A DNA stretch of 64,000 nt from Didymella arachidicola (Eukaryota > Ascomycota > Dothideomycetes > Pleosporales > Didymellaceae). A model generated the notes under the pieces. The model saw only the letters and a program-made list of their open reading frames with translations. It was not told the origin of the DNA and did no database searches. The stretch spans positions 434,001 through 498,000 of the forward strand of contig CM049997.1 in assembly GCA_016630955.3 (NCBI GenBank), given 5' to 3'. Made by a program: the position numbers and the translations under genes. This document shows positions 11,301-21,246 of the stretch, piece after piece (the first letter of the stretch is position 1; each line of letters opens with the position of its first letter).

Positions 11301-12053
11301 GGCGCTCTTCCCGCTCTTCCGTGACGCCGCGCCCACGCTTCTGCTCTCTCGATTTGCCGAGGCTCGGTCAGACTTCTGGCGTGTCTTTGGCGCAACGATG
11401 ACCTCGGCGTCCGGGGAGATCTTCACAAACGGCGAGCCAGTGGCAGGCACAGGGGCGACGGAGGTGACGATGATGTTGGCGGTGGTGGTCGGCGAGAGAT
11501 GGAGGGTCAGCGGGTGCGGCGGGTGGGCCTGGGGATTGGGCAGGGCGCGGATCTGGGAGAGGAAGTTGAGCTCGAGGAACTGGGCATGCAGCTCGATCAT
11601 CTCCCAGTCGACGGGGGTCAGTGGCTCGATGTTGATTGTATGCGCCTGCGGGGGGTCGAGGTGCAGCTGTATGCCGACCTTGTGGCCCTCGCTCAGCCCG
11701 ATCAGCCGGGCGAAGGTCGCGTCGACCTCGACGGCGGCCATGTCCTGCTGGGCGGCGGCGGGGCTGTTTCGCAGGCCGTTGCGGTCGACGACGGCCGCGA
11801 GCCTGCGCTTGCTCTGCATGCCCGTCCATCCCACGAAGACGGATTTCTGCGGCGAGGGATTGCGGGCGTCCGAGGCACCGGGCGGCGGCGGCTGGCGGTA
11901 GGAGAGCTCGACGACGACGTTCTGGGCGACGGCATTCGCGTTGACGAGCACCGCGACGAGCGAGGCCGGGAGGTTGACGAGGCAGTTCTTGAGCGCGGGC
12001 TGGAGGGCGACCTCGGCCTGCACCACGTTGCCCGCAGGCTTCTTGGGCGGCAT
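8367..12053 (-). CDS. PEX1: Peroxisomal AAA+ ATPase Pex1
   Basis: Single exon, 1228 aa, ATG 12053. Residues 1-200 match the Pex1 N-terminal double-psi-barrel domain (SVFVGWTGM near 71). The first AAA module has Walker A GGLGAGKS at about 558-565 and a Walker B-like VVILDDLDKL near 623. The second has Walker A GFPGCGKT at 882-889 and Walker B VLFFDEFDSIAPKRG near 937, with a complete second region of homology (DRVVNQLLTQMDG, RPDLIDPALLRPGRLDK). As in known Pex1, the D2 module is the better conserved ATPase. Pex1 forms a hexamer with Pex6 that extracts ubiquitinated receptor Pex5 from the peroxisomal membrane so it can be reused. The C-terminal 130 residues carry a disordered tail. It is divergent from MCM7 across 396 bp. 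Confidence 0.95.
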   Translation of the reverse strand: MPPKKPAGNVVQAEVALQPALKNCLVNLPASLVAVLVNANAVAQNVVVELSYRQPPPPGASDARNPSPQKSVFVGWTGMQSKRRLAAVVDRNGLRNSPAAAQQDMAAVEVDATFARLIGLSEGHKVGIQLHLDPPQAHTINIEPLTPVDWEMIELHAQFLELNFLSQIRALPNPQAHPPHPLTLHLSPTTTANIIVTSVAPVPATGSPFVKISPDAEVIVAPKTRQKSDRASANRESRSVGAASRKSGKSAASTVRRRSGREDVNSKGSVFLRGVHRTVAREWFDEEEDADADGLKIWVDKDILLTKALRGTTWVSVAVIKPAGLQEPVDMSKDQDQDKTAVRVVARVLAWDDAPDSRHVALSSDLCRVLGCEGFVGGLVRIEGAPSQTPKPSAIKSSTPAAKDSKEVVVKSVKILPFSTAASQSNANLRFGGESKQDQEEAIQKLKTLYGKKNGLLDGPVTDGMVLPPVTDSESSWNGGIVRFEPSQPATGTSWVLFPERKPTIELGAEVATPSSWAKGWQQGDPLPDTPPELVGIDTLIDQLRSHLTHNSSVLLSGGLGAGKSQCAQLLAHQLRTEYLFNTIYFPCRKLVTDETRVATIKETLERLFATAAWSARSGGNSVVILDDLDKLCPVETELQVGNENGRSRHVSESIVSIVRKYCSIDSGLVLLATAQGKEALNNVIVGGHIVREMVSLKAPNKDGRRKVLEKLAFKDAKPQSSIPQTNGHAFPPSPSNSRPSTSHRSQPSDGSIQHEQSNEFGFVVDASIDFLDLAGQTDGYMPGDLVLLTSRARNEALIRSVNDTGNIVTLTRDDYASAIKGFTPASLRNVTLQSSTTKWDSIGGLTATRQILLETLQYPTTYAPIFAQCPLRLRSGLLLYGFPGCGKTLLASAVAGECGLNFISVKGPEILNKYIGASEKSVRDLFERAEAARPCVLFFDEFDSIAPKRGHDSTGVTDRVVNQLLTQMDGAEGLSGVYVLAATSRPDLIDPALLRPGRLDKSLLCDMPDTEERIDILRAVTRKLHLAPSILDTGTGGQNLREIAQRTEGYSGADLQAVVYNAQLEAIHDVLGDTDLTAPPAGKKTADGKDSAKGVPEFSYFRYGDDPTATPEHASSLSTSHKLTERALIAQKITALQSLRRKQKLLARPHTADPTPDTHQDDDADERKDPQIQWPHIEASLSSGRSSISAQERHRLARIYREFVDGRDGNMPSGQGGSEIGGRTSLM

Positions 12054-12449
12054 GGTGTGGTGGGAGGCGAAGCACAGCTCAGCACAGTTGGAGGCTCAGA
12101 AGCAGCGCAGCGCAGCGCAGCTCCGACGACAACTCGATGCACTGCGCCGGCGTCGGCACCACAGCGCGACGCTCGAAGCTCCCACCAGCCGAGGCTACGT
12201 CGGCGCTGCTGATGGCCGGTCCCTGCGCTGGCGGCGGGCCAATGACAGCCAGACGGGCGCCCTACGCGACGCGGGCGCGACGGGCGCGAGCGAGTGCAAC
12301 GCGCTTCCCAAATTCTCGAGCCACAGACCGCAGACCGCAGCCCGCAGCCCGCAGCCCGCAGCCCGCAGCCCGCAGACGTCCCCACGGCCACCCTCCCCGC
12401 GACGCTCTCCCTCTCCCCACGGCCACTCTCCCGCGCACTCTCCGGTCCA
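12054..12449. promoter_or_regulatory. Shared divergent promoter region of PEX1 and MCM7, 396 bp
   Basis: PEX1 reads left from 12053 and MCM7 reads right from 12450, so both promoters must lie in these 396 bp or inside the genes. The segment is strongly GC-rich, has no clear TATA box, and contains a 7-bp tandem repeat (separate entry). That it acts as a promoter is inferred from gene orientation only. Confidence 0.55.
12324..12372 (+). repeat. 7-bp tandem repeat, seven copies of CAG(A/C)CCG
   Basis: Seven head-to-tail copies are read directly. The first two are CAGACCG and the next five CAGCCCG. The array ends 77 bp before the MCM7 start codon, probably within its leader or core promoter. Confidence 0.9.
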
Positions 12450-15056
12450 ATGGCGCTGCTCACCGAGAAGGCGCTCGTCAACTACGAGGAGCAGGAAGGT
12501 GCGTAAACAGTAAACACTGCGCAAAACACACGGACCCTGGCTGAGCAACCACAGCTGCCTTTGTCGACTTCCTCAAGCACTTCAAGTCCTCGTCGACCGA
12601 GGCCGAGGAGCAGCTCGAGGGGCTCACCCTCCACGGCAACGGCAATGGCAGTGCCCACGACGACGAGTACGACATGGTCGACGACGACGACACTGACGGC
12701 CCGGCCCCGTCGCAGCGCAACGGCCCCTCCAAGACAAAGTACATGAACATCCTGCAGGACGTCGCAAACCGCGTGCGCAGCGACATCCTCATTGACCTGA
12801 ACGACCTCGAGGCCTACGAAAAGGCCGCCGTCGACGACGACACCACCTACCGCCTGGTCGAGTCGATCGAGCGCAACGCCCACCACTACCTCGAGATCCT
12901 CTCCAGAGCCGTCGACAAGTGCCTGCCGCCGCCCACCCGAGAGATCAAGTACGGACGCTAGAGCAAACGTCCTCCGCCCTGACACTGACACTGACACTGC
13001 ACAGCTTCAAGGACGATGTCCTCGACGTGATCATGACACAGCGATCCAAGCGCAACGAGCGGATACAGGAGCTGCAGGGCGTCGACGACACCGCCCAGGC
13101 GGCCCCCGAGTCCATCTTCCCAGCAGCGCTGACCCGTCGATACACGCTCAACTTCGCACCCAGGATAGCCTCCGGATCCAGCAGCCAGCGCCCCATCAAA
13201 GCCCTCGCCGTCCGCAACGTCAAGGGCGAGCACCTCGGCCACCTCATCACCGTCCGCGGTATTGCCACTCGCGTGTCAGACGTCAAGCCTGCCGTGCTTG
13301 TCAACGCCTACTCCTGCGACCGCTGCGGTAGCGAAGTCTTCCAGCCCGTCAGCACAAAGCAGTTCACCCCGCTCGTCGAGTGTCCCTCGGAGGACTGCAA
13401 GAACAACAAGACCAAGGGCCAGCTGTTCTTGTCCACCCGCGCCTCCAAGTTCCTCCCCTTCCAGGAAGTCAAGATCCAGGAGATGGCCGACCAGGTCCCC
13501 GTCGGACACATCCCCCGCCAGCTCACCATCCACTGCCACGGCGCGCTTGTGCGAAAGATCAATCCTGGTGACGTTGTCGACGTCGCTGGCATCTTCCTCC
13601 CAACCCCCTACACAGGATTCAAGGCCATCCGCGCTGGGCTGCTCACAGACACCTACCTCGAGGCGCAATTCATCATGCAACACAAAAAGGCGTACGACGA
13701 CATGGTCCTCGCCCAGCCAACGTTGAAGAGAATGAACGAGCTGGAAAGGACCGGCCAGCTGTACGAGTACCTGTCGCGCTCCATTGCCCCCGAGATCTTC
13801 GGTCACGTCGACGTGAAGAAGGCACTCCTTTTGCAGCTGATTGGAGGTGTCACCAAGGAGGTCAAGGACGGCATGCGTATCCGTGGTGACATCAACGTCT
13901 GCTTGATGGGCGACCCTGGTGTGGCCAAGTCGCAACTCCTCAAGTACATCACCAAGGTTGCTCCTCGTGGTGTCTACACCACAGGCCGCGGTAGCAGTGG
14001 CGTCGGTCTGACAGCTGCCGTCATGCGCGATCCTGTCACAGACGAGATGGTTCTGGAAGGCGGTGCTCTTGTCTTGGCTGACAACGGCATGTGCTGCATC
14101 GATGAGTTCGACAAGATGGACGACAGCGACCGAACGGCCATTCACGAAGTCATGGAGCAGCAGACCATTTCCATCAGCAAGGCTGGCATCACCACCACCC
14201 TCAATGCTCGCACCTCGATTCTCGCCGCTGCCAACCCCCTCTACGGCCGCTACAACCCTCGCATCTCCCCAGTCGAGAACATCAACCTCCCCGCCGCGCT
14301 CTTGTCCCGTTTCGACGTACTTTTCCTTATTCTTGATACCCCTTCCCGAGACTCTGATGAGGAGCTGGCGCGTCACGTTGCCTATGTCCACATGCACAAC
14401 GCTCACCCGGAGACGGCTGGGGGTGTCGTCTTCAGCCCTGCTGAGGTCCGACAATGGGTTGCTCGTGCCCGCTCGTACCGGCCCACCGTGCCAAAGGACG
14501 TCTCGGACTACATGGTGGGCGCATACGTTCGCATGCGTCAGCAGCAGAAGCGCGACGAGGGCTCGAAGAAGGCTTTCACACACACGTCGCCCCGTACCCT
14601 GCTGGGTGTCCTGCGTCTCGCACAGGCGCTTGCCCGTCTGCGATTCGCTGACGAGGTCATTTCTGAAGACGTGGACGAGGCACTACGTCTGACTGAAGTG
14701 AGCAAGGCCAGTCTGTACGCCGACGAGAACCGCAGGGACGACCACACTCCCAGCAGCAAGATCTACCACCTCATCAAGTCGATGGAGGCCAGTGGAGCTG
14801 CTGCTGTCGGCGATGGCACACGCGGCGAGCTGGACCTCCGCCGTGTCCGGGAACGCGTTTTGGCCAAGGGCTTTACGGCGGACCAGTTCGAGCAGGCCAT
14901 TGATGAGTACTCGATGCTCGACGTAAGTCTTTATTATCTTCAGCCCCTACAAGCGCTAACAAGTGTACACAGGTCTGGCAAACAACCGGCGAAGGCACAA
15001 GGCTCGTTTTCATCGAAGCCGGAGACGAGGACATGGACGCCGACAACGACTTTTGA
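12450..15056 (+). CDS. MCM7: MCM7 subunit of the replicative helicase
   Basis: Four exons (12450-12498, 12555-12948, 13005-14922, 14973-15056) give 814 aa; all three introns are 50-56 nt with GT...AG ends. The N-terminal zinc binding site is Cys252, 255, 274 and 279. The ATPase has Walker A GDPGVAKS at 450-457, Walker B CIDEFDKM near 512-519 and the SRF arginine-finger motif near 582. The specific wording (CDRCG, DQVPVGHIPRQ, YVHMHN) marks it as Mcm7 rather than another Mcm subunit. The enzyme is one of six subunits of the Mcm2-7 ring loaded at origins and activated as the CMG helicase. The last exon supplies only 27 residues and ends acidic (DEDMDADNDF). Intron 2 holds a short CTGACA hexamer repeat just before its acceptor (12979-12999). 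Confidence 0.95.
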
Positions 15057-15194
15057 GCAACGTGACCACGAGTATGATGCTGGGCAGTCTTGTTTTTGGA
15101 CGCGGCGCACAACGGCGTTTTCACGCCCACTGAAGATGGGTGTCTGTATTGTAGAATCCACGCATGTTCTCGAATCGATATCGGTATGATGCAC

Positions 15195-15793
15195 CTAATT
15201 CTTGACCGCCGCCTTGACCTTCTCCCCCACTTTCGCTACCTCGTTACCCGCCTCATGCCCCAGCGCCTTCACCTTCTCCCCCGCGGCCTCTTTCCCGCCG
15301 AAATGGAAGTAGTTGACATAGCGATATCCCTGCACGAGCTGCGACGTGAAGTTGATGGCGTGGCACCCAAAGAGGAGATAGTTTGCAGGCGAGACGGCGA
15401 GCGCGTAGCGCATGAATGTGCCCGAGTAGAGGGTCAGCGCGCCGGTCATGCGGCCGGAGATACTGTCAACGTTAGCGGGTGAATGAAGCCCGGGTGGGTG
15501 GACGAGCATGTGGAAAGGGCGTACATTTCAGGATCCTTGCTCATATCCGCGATAGCAGCGATGGGGATGCCAAAGTTGGATACGGGGCCCCAGAAATCTG
15601 TCCTTTGTCAGCCCAGTCCGCTCTCGTCCTATGTATTATCCTCCTCCTCGTGGCTATATCCATATCCATCCACACAGCGCGTGCTTGTGCTTCCCTTCCA
15701 TCGTCGGGGCGGGCACGTACGGGTCGAGCAGATGTAGTCTGTGTACTTGTTTGAGCGGATCTTCGCATTCAGGGCTTTGATTGCGGCGGCCAT
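15195..15793 (-). CDS. MPC1: Mitochondrial pyruvate carrier subunit 1
   Basis: Three exons on the minus strand (15721-15793, 15525-15597, 15195-15462) give 137 aa. Joins restore ICST-HFWGPVSNFGIPIAAIADM and KDPE-IISGRMT, both strongly conserved in Mpc1. The rest (GTFMRYALAVSPANYLLFGCHAINFTSQLVQGYRY) matches the family's hydrophobic helices. Mpc1 pairs with Mpc2/3 in the inner mitochondrial membrane to import pyruvate. After the conserved core there is a charged, Ala/Lys/Glu-rich tail of about 30 residues (EKVKALGHEAGNEVAKVGEKV), longer than in animal Mpc1. It converges with MCM7, 138 bp apart. The leader carries a 25-bp tandem duplication (separate entry). Confidence 0.93.
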
Positions 15794-16353
15794 GGCGGGC
15801 GAGGGCAACGGGCGAGACGGGTTGCGCGTTGGGGTCCTGCGGTGGATTGCGCGTTGGAGTCCTGCGGTGGAGCTCGGAGCCGCAATCTTTGGTGTTGAGG
15901 TGTCCGAGGGCCCCGTGCTTGGCGCGTCAAGGCTGCCAGGGACCGTTTTTCGGAGGGTCACGTGCGTTTGTCAGAACGGTGCTGGTGCTGGCTCTTCGCG
16001 AGCAATTGGGCCTCAGCATGGACATCAGAGTGCAAGTAGAGTGTGGAAAAGAATATGGAAATGGTCGTTGGTGTTGTTGGTATTGTAGGGCAGGCGCCTG
16101 ATGTCACTGCTTCTAGATAGAACCTTCAAACGGACTGCTTTTGAGCGTCATCACCCTCCCTACAGAACCCAGTGTATCCTTCAAGCGCGCGCAATCTGCT
16201 GCACCTAATCGTAACTTTGAGTCCGACTGCGCCTGCCTTATTTGAACTCCTCTGCGCCAGTGCGCATCCTGATTTTTCCAGATCTATCGTGCGGCGCAAA
16301 GTACGGCGGATTGCTGAACCAGATCACTCAATTGTCGTAGGCTTCTCAGATCT
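15794..16353. other. Intergenic between SmB 3' end and MPC1 start, 560 bp
   Basis: Minus-strand genes lie on both sides. The segment next to MPC1 holds the 25-bp duplication and should be its promoter and leader. The remainder, up to the SmB stop, shows no gene. Confidence 0.5.
15822..15871. repeat. 25-bp tandem duplication in the MPC1 upstream region
   Basis: Two adjacent 25-bp units (15822-15846 and 15847-15871) differ at one base. They begin 29 bp upstream of the MPC1 start codon, so they lie in the leader or core promoter. Confidence 0.88.
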
Positions 16354-17223
16354 CTATCGTCCGCCGAACCCAGGTGGGCCACCACGGCCTTGGAACCCTG
16401 GTGGTCCACCGAAGCCTGGGGGTCCACCGAAACCAGGAGGTCCGCCCGCAGGAGGGAATCCAGCTGTCATATATTAGCTGTACTGTGCTTAGTCAAGACA
16501 ATGCGTGCAGCTTACGCGGTCCACCTGGGGGTCCTCCACGTCCACCAAAACCGGGAGGCGGTCCTCCAAATCCTGGCGGGCCACCGAAGCCTGGCGGTCC
16601 GCCGAAACCAGCACCAGGTCCTCCAACACCAGGCGCAGGCCCAGTCAGGCCAACTGGCAGACCGCGTCCTGCAGGACGTGCGACACCAGGTCCAGCGGCC
16701 AGAGTCGCAGCAGTCGAAGGCCCACTAGAGGCTCCTCCAAGTCGCGCGGCAGGGTCGGCGGGCGGTGGTCCGTCGACGGACAGCGAGATGACGTGCGCGC
16801 CACGAATGATGGTAAGTCCAATGGCGCGTCGCTCCTCAGTCTCGGTGACCTGCTGGGTTGCGCCAGGCGCGGCCTTTCCTCTTCGTCGTGTGCGGCGGAA
16901 CTCTTCTGTGTCGGCGAGGACGAGGTTCATGTGCTGCGAGTGCTGTCAGCGCGCAGTCTCTGTACAGCGACCAGGCGACGTACCTTGTCGAATGCGAGCA
17001 TCTGCCCGACCATCTGCCTGCCGTCTTGAAGTGTCACCTTCATGCGGTAGTTGATCTGCGCATTGTGAGTTCGCGTGCTTTCGGCCAGGTTACAGGGCGC
17101 TTACTAGGTTTTGCTACATCAAAGCAGGTCAGTCAGTTTCTATGCGCGTCTTCTCTCAGGTCCAGGATTCGAGCGTCCAGGTTCAGAACTTACCATCTTG
17201 CCCTGTCTGTTGGCGGCAGCCAT
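16354..17223 (-). CDS. SMB1: Small nuclear ribonucleoprotein SmB, with a 9-nt micro-exon
   Basis: Five minus-strand exons (17194-17223, 17105-17113, 16984-17055, 16516-16933, 16354-16463) give 212 aa. The Sm fold reads MAAANRQGKM-QNL-INYRMKVTLQDGRQMVGQMLAFDK-HMNLVLADTEEFRR, matching SmB (KMLQHIDYRM... in the human protein). Exon 2 is only 9 nt, encodes QNL, and has a TAG acceptor before it and a GTAAGC donor after it. Leaving it out removes exactly the three residues the family needs. The C-terminal half is a GGPPGF repeat tail ending GGPPGFGGR, as in other SmB/B' proteins. SmB is part of the heptameric ring on U1, U2, U4 and U5 snRNAs. It is divergent from the uL5 gene across 295 bp. Confidence 0.92.
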
Positions 17224-17518
17224 GGCTGTTGTTGGGCGTCCGAGGACGACTTGCGGCTCAAAAAATTAACGACGACGTTTGTCTGCGCAGCCTCGTCCTG
17301 TGCGTGTCGGTCGAGTGGGTCGATGATGTTCGAGCTCGACAGTAGTAGCTTCGTTCAATGTTCGATGTTCTCAGACGCTCGGCCCACGCGCCAGTCGCTA
17401 TTGAGGCAAGCGCGCCCTCCACGCACAGCCGAGCAAAGCCCAACTCGCGAAATTCCAACATCGACTCTCCGACCGACTTCTCTCGACAGCCCCTACTAAC
17501 ACACCCGTAGCAGTCACC
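17224..17518. promoter_or_regulatory. Shared divergent promoter of SMB1 and RPL11, 295 bp
   Basis: Two highly expressed RNA-machinery genes read away from each other across 295 bp. The uL5 side ends in a pyrimidine-rich leader (about 17485-17515). Promoter function is inferred from orientation; no TATA box was recognised. Confidence 0.5.
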
Positions 17519-18153
17519 ATGGTATGCGCCCGCCACACTCGACGACAGCAGCACCGAGCCTAATGCTAACTGCAATGCCAGTCCGACTCCAAGGCCTCCA
17601 ACCCCATGCGGGAGCTCCGCATCCAGAAGCTCGTCCTCAACATCTCCGTCGGCGAGTCTGGTGACAGGCTCACTCGTGCCGCCAAGGTGCTCGAGCAGCT
17701 GTCTGGTCAGACCCCCGTCTACTCCAAGGCCCGCTATACCGTCCGTACCTTCGGTATCCGCCGTAACGAGAAGATCGCCGTTCACGTCACCGTCCGCGGC
17801 CCCAAGGCCGAGGAGATCCTCGAGCGTGGCCTCAAGGTCAAGGAGTACGAGCTCCGCAAGCGCAACTTCTCCGAGTCCGGCAACTTCGGTTTCGGTATCT
17901 CCGAGCACATCGACTTGGGTATCAAGTACGACCCCAGCATTGGGTATGTGGAATCCGTTCGATGAAAAGGGGCGCGCATCTGCTAACACGCCGCAGTATC
18001 TACGGCATGGACTTCTACGTCTGCATGACCCGCCCCGGTGAGCGCGTCGCCAAGCGCAGGCGCTGCCAGAGCAAGATCGGTGCCTCGCACAAGGTCAACC
18101 AGGCCGAGACCATCAAGTGGTACAAGAACCGCTTCGAGGGCATTGTCCGATAA
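17519..18153 (+). CDS. RPL11: 60S ribosomal protein uL5 (L11)
   Basis: Three exons (17519-17521, 17582-17943, 17997-18153) give 173 aa. Exon 1 is just the ATG; a 60-nt intron follows at once, and exon 2 starts SDSKASNPMRELRIQKLVLNIS. The second join restores SIG-IYGMDFYVCMTRPGERVAKRRR. The whole protein matches eukaryotic uL5 (LNISVGESGDRLTRAAKVLEQL, FGIRRNEKIAVHVTVRGPKAEEIL). It binds 5S rRNA with uL18 and sits in the central protuberance of the large subunit. The intron right after the start codon is a known habit of fungal ribosomal protein genes. It shares a short divergent promoter with SmB (17224-17518). Confidence 0.95.
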
Positions 18154-18992
18154 GCGTGTCATGAGTAGGGCGAAAAGGGAACGAAATGAAGATTCTGAAC
18201 GATTCACCAGCATATTCCGTCTCGGAGGGTTTGGTCCTGCGGAGTCCCGGAGTGTACTTAAAACAGCAAGCATTGAACTTGCAAGTTCAGGCCTATCAAT
18301 GGAGCTGACCTCGTCTCGAACGAGCGGGTCTTCGATCACATTACAATGGAGGCTTCACTTGGGTGATGTTCCGCATAACCATTGGTGATCATCTCACGAT
18401 GCCTTGTCCTCTGCATGTGCTGTGTTTGTCGAGGTGCGACTGATGTCATCGTCCAAAACCCTGCAGCCCGTCTATATACCCAGGCAATGTACTAATTGCC
18501 AGTTGCCAGCAGCGCACTGTCCCTGCTGATGGAGTGACGCTGCCATCAACCCTGAGGTGTGCTAATGGCAGGCATTCCGTTCCATCTTATTGTTTGCATT
18601 CTTGCCAATCTGCATTGAGGCCATGATATCGGGAACAGCGCTGCCACTGCGGTGCGGATGTACGGTAAGTTTGGTGTCATTACTTGTGGCCATTGTTCCT
18701 TCCTCGTCTTAGCAACAACAAATAAACGAGCTTTTCAACAAACTGGGCTTCATTGCCCCGAACAGTCCTTCTACCTACGCATGCGCCAATCTGTCATTGG
18801 GACCTGATCGCACGATCATCATATTCCAGTCATTGTCCATTCGCACCCGAAGCATGGATGTCTGCTGGTCAAGTCAGCCTTGTCCTGCATACAGCCCACT
18901 AGCGTTGATGCCGTGGGGTCAGGCTGCCTGCAACAACATCAATCATCTCTCGGCCTACTGCATGAGCATGTGCTCACCCGCTCTCTTCTACC
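18154..18992. other. Intergenic, 839 bp
   Basis: This holds the 3' region of the uL5 gene and the upstream region of the HET gene. Base use becomes less GC-rich than in the housekeeping block to the left. No gene, RNA or repeat was recognised. Confidence 0.5.
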
Positions 18993-20998
18993 ATGAAGTT
19001 CAAATACGACCGATTGAATCGACCCGACCAGGAGATACGTATTGCAGTCCTGCAGCCAGGCACTTTCGATGACCCAATTGTTGTGCAGTTCGATCGAAGA
19101 GAGCTTGCAGTAATCAGTCCTATTACCATAAGGCGGCTGGCGTACTGACACCGTAATAGAAAGGTTACCCTGCCTATGAAGCTCTTTCCTATGTCTGGGG
19201 CTCGGATCACGACCCTTCTTATGTCAAAGTGGACTCGCAGCTGAAGACAGGAGAGGTGCCTATAACAAAGAATCTTGACGTCGCACTCCGACATCTGCGC
19301 TACGAGGAATCACCGCGATACCTGTGGATTGACGCTTTGTGCATCAACCAAGCCAATAACGCTGAGAAGAGTAGGCAAGTGGCTACCATGGGTACCATTT
19401 TCAGGACAGCCGACCGTGTCACCGCATGGCTTGGGCCTAAGGAAAACAACAGTGATCTTGCGATGGCTTGGTTTCTCGCTATTGGACGCAGTGTGGACGT
19501 TGATTGGAACACACAAACCATACAGCCTCGCATAAGAGAGAGCACCGGAGGACCCACAGATCAACAAGAGCAAGATTTGACCAAATTTTTCGATCTCATC
19601 GAAGGACGTGGATTTGTTCCGTGGACAAACGAAGAGGCCAGGGCCATTTCCTCTCTGCTGATCCGTTCCTACTTCGAAAGAGCTTGGATAGTGCAAGAGA
19701 TACGGCTTGCAAGGCATGTCTTCTTCCAATGTGGTGACAATACCATTTCAGAAGAGTGCATGTGGGCTTCCGCAATGCTTTTGAACTGCACCCTCACAGT
19801 TAAGACAGGAACGTTCTCCTTTAAGCGATTGGAAGAAGCACACCTGCGTCTCTTCTTCCTCGCCAATAGAAGAATGAGAAAAATGGGCGAATCGATCTTC
19901 ACGCTCCGATACCATCTAGGCAGTCTCCTTTGCAACGATGCTCGCGACAAGATCTATTCGGCCCTAGCTCTCATGACCCCGTCTACCCAGAACTTGATAA
20001 TCGCACCAACATACACCCGGCCGACAGAAGAAGTGTACACAAACATAGCACGACGCGTAATCACTCAGTGGGCTCACCTAGAGATACTCAGAGATTGCGA
20101 GCTCTCATCTCGAGTACTCGATATTCCGTCGTGGGTGCCGGACTGGTCAACCCCATTGCATTCCACGGCTATTAATACGAGATGGAGCGTCTGCGCATAT
20201 GTTGCGGGCCGGCCGTCTTTTGATGCTAGTGGCATGCGTTGCACTGTGTCTGGTGTTTTCAGGAGCCGCATTATCAAAATCGAGGACCAAGAGGATCTTG
20301 ACGTTGGGATAGAGGAGGAGGAGCTATGGGTAAGTATCAGATCTTGGCGGCCGACAATGGAAAGCTTGGACGACATCTATCTGACCGGCGAAAGATTGAT
20401 GGAAGTGTATTGCCGCACCTTTATATGTGACTCGTTCCTGGATGGGTATCCCAGCTTTGCTAGGAGTCTGGACTCACTGCAGAAGGTGTGGTGCGGGGAC
20501 GAAAGTTTGAGCAAGGATGAGTTTGCAAAGGATCTCAGAAACCCGCGAAGCTATTTTCGAATGTTGTATGCAGTAGTGCGCAATCGGAGACTCTTCAGCA
20601 CCTCAAGCGGTCACCTAGGGATTGGTCCTGTTGGAACGAAGGTGGACGATGTTGTTTGCATCCTTCTGGGCTGTAGATTCCCAGTGGTTTTGAGACCTGC
20701 TGCTAGCCACACATACCAGATCGTCGGCATTTGCTACGTACATGGTCTCAACAAAGGAGAAGCTCTATACTACAACAGAAATGCCAGCATAAGCCAGTCG
20801 GAGGGTTCAGAAAGCGGTACTTGCCCTGAGCTTTTCGATCCAGAGACATGGCGCAATAAGTATGATCATGACGTCATGCTCGAGAAAGCTGGCCTTCGAG
20901 TCGATGCAATACAAAAGGAGTACCCCTGGACATGCTCAGTATCCGACGAAACCCTGCTCGTGGCTGGTATACAGGTTGAGAACTTCGTTTTAGTATAA
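18993..20998 (+). CDS. HET-domain (heterokaryon incompatibility) protein, 651 aa
   Basis: Two exons, 18993-19109 and 19160-20998, with a 50-nt intron. The N-terminal HET domain (PF06985) is clear: YEALSYVWGS at about residues 45-54 and YLWIDALCINQAN at about 93-105, followed by MGTIFRTADRVTAWLG. The C-terminal half has the usual HET-family features: DARDKIYSALALM, IAPTYTRPTEEVYTNIAR, LDIPSWVPDWS and a final domain with RRLFSTSSGHLGIGP and YVHGLNKGEAL. Such proteins are linked to nonself recognition and programmed cell death on fusion of unlike hyphae. Most HET-domain genes have no tested role, so function is inferred. A decayed relative of the same C-terminal region lies directly downstream. 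No frame break was seen. Confidence 0.88.
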
Positions 20999-21246
20999 TA
21001 TGTTCGTGTGGAGGAGACAAATTAATAGCAGAATCCAGGTAGCCAGCATGGGATCGATTCGTTTTGTAACAACACTGCCTGCCTCCTCCGAATCCTGTAA
21101 AGTCTGCGGTTTGTGTGATTTGCCTCCTCCGATGTGGAATACACAGATAGCCCGCGTTAATTGGTAGTATTTCAATTCCAACGTACTCTACGGACGCGAT
21201 TCCAACTTCGTTTACCTCCCTCCCAACAACTCTCACACCGATCACT

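Noticed and set aside
13276..14583. 435-codon minus-strand frame opposite MCM7
   Set aside because: It is antisense to conserved MCM7 coding sequence; its start lacks support and the text is His/Asp/Val-rich without any family match.
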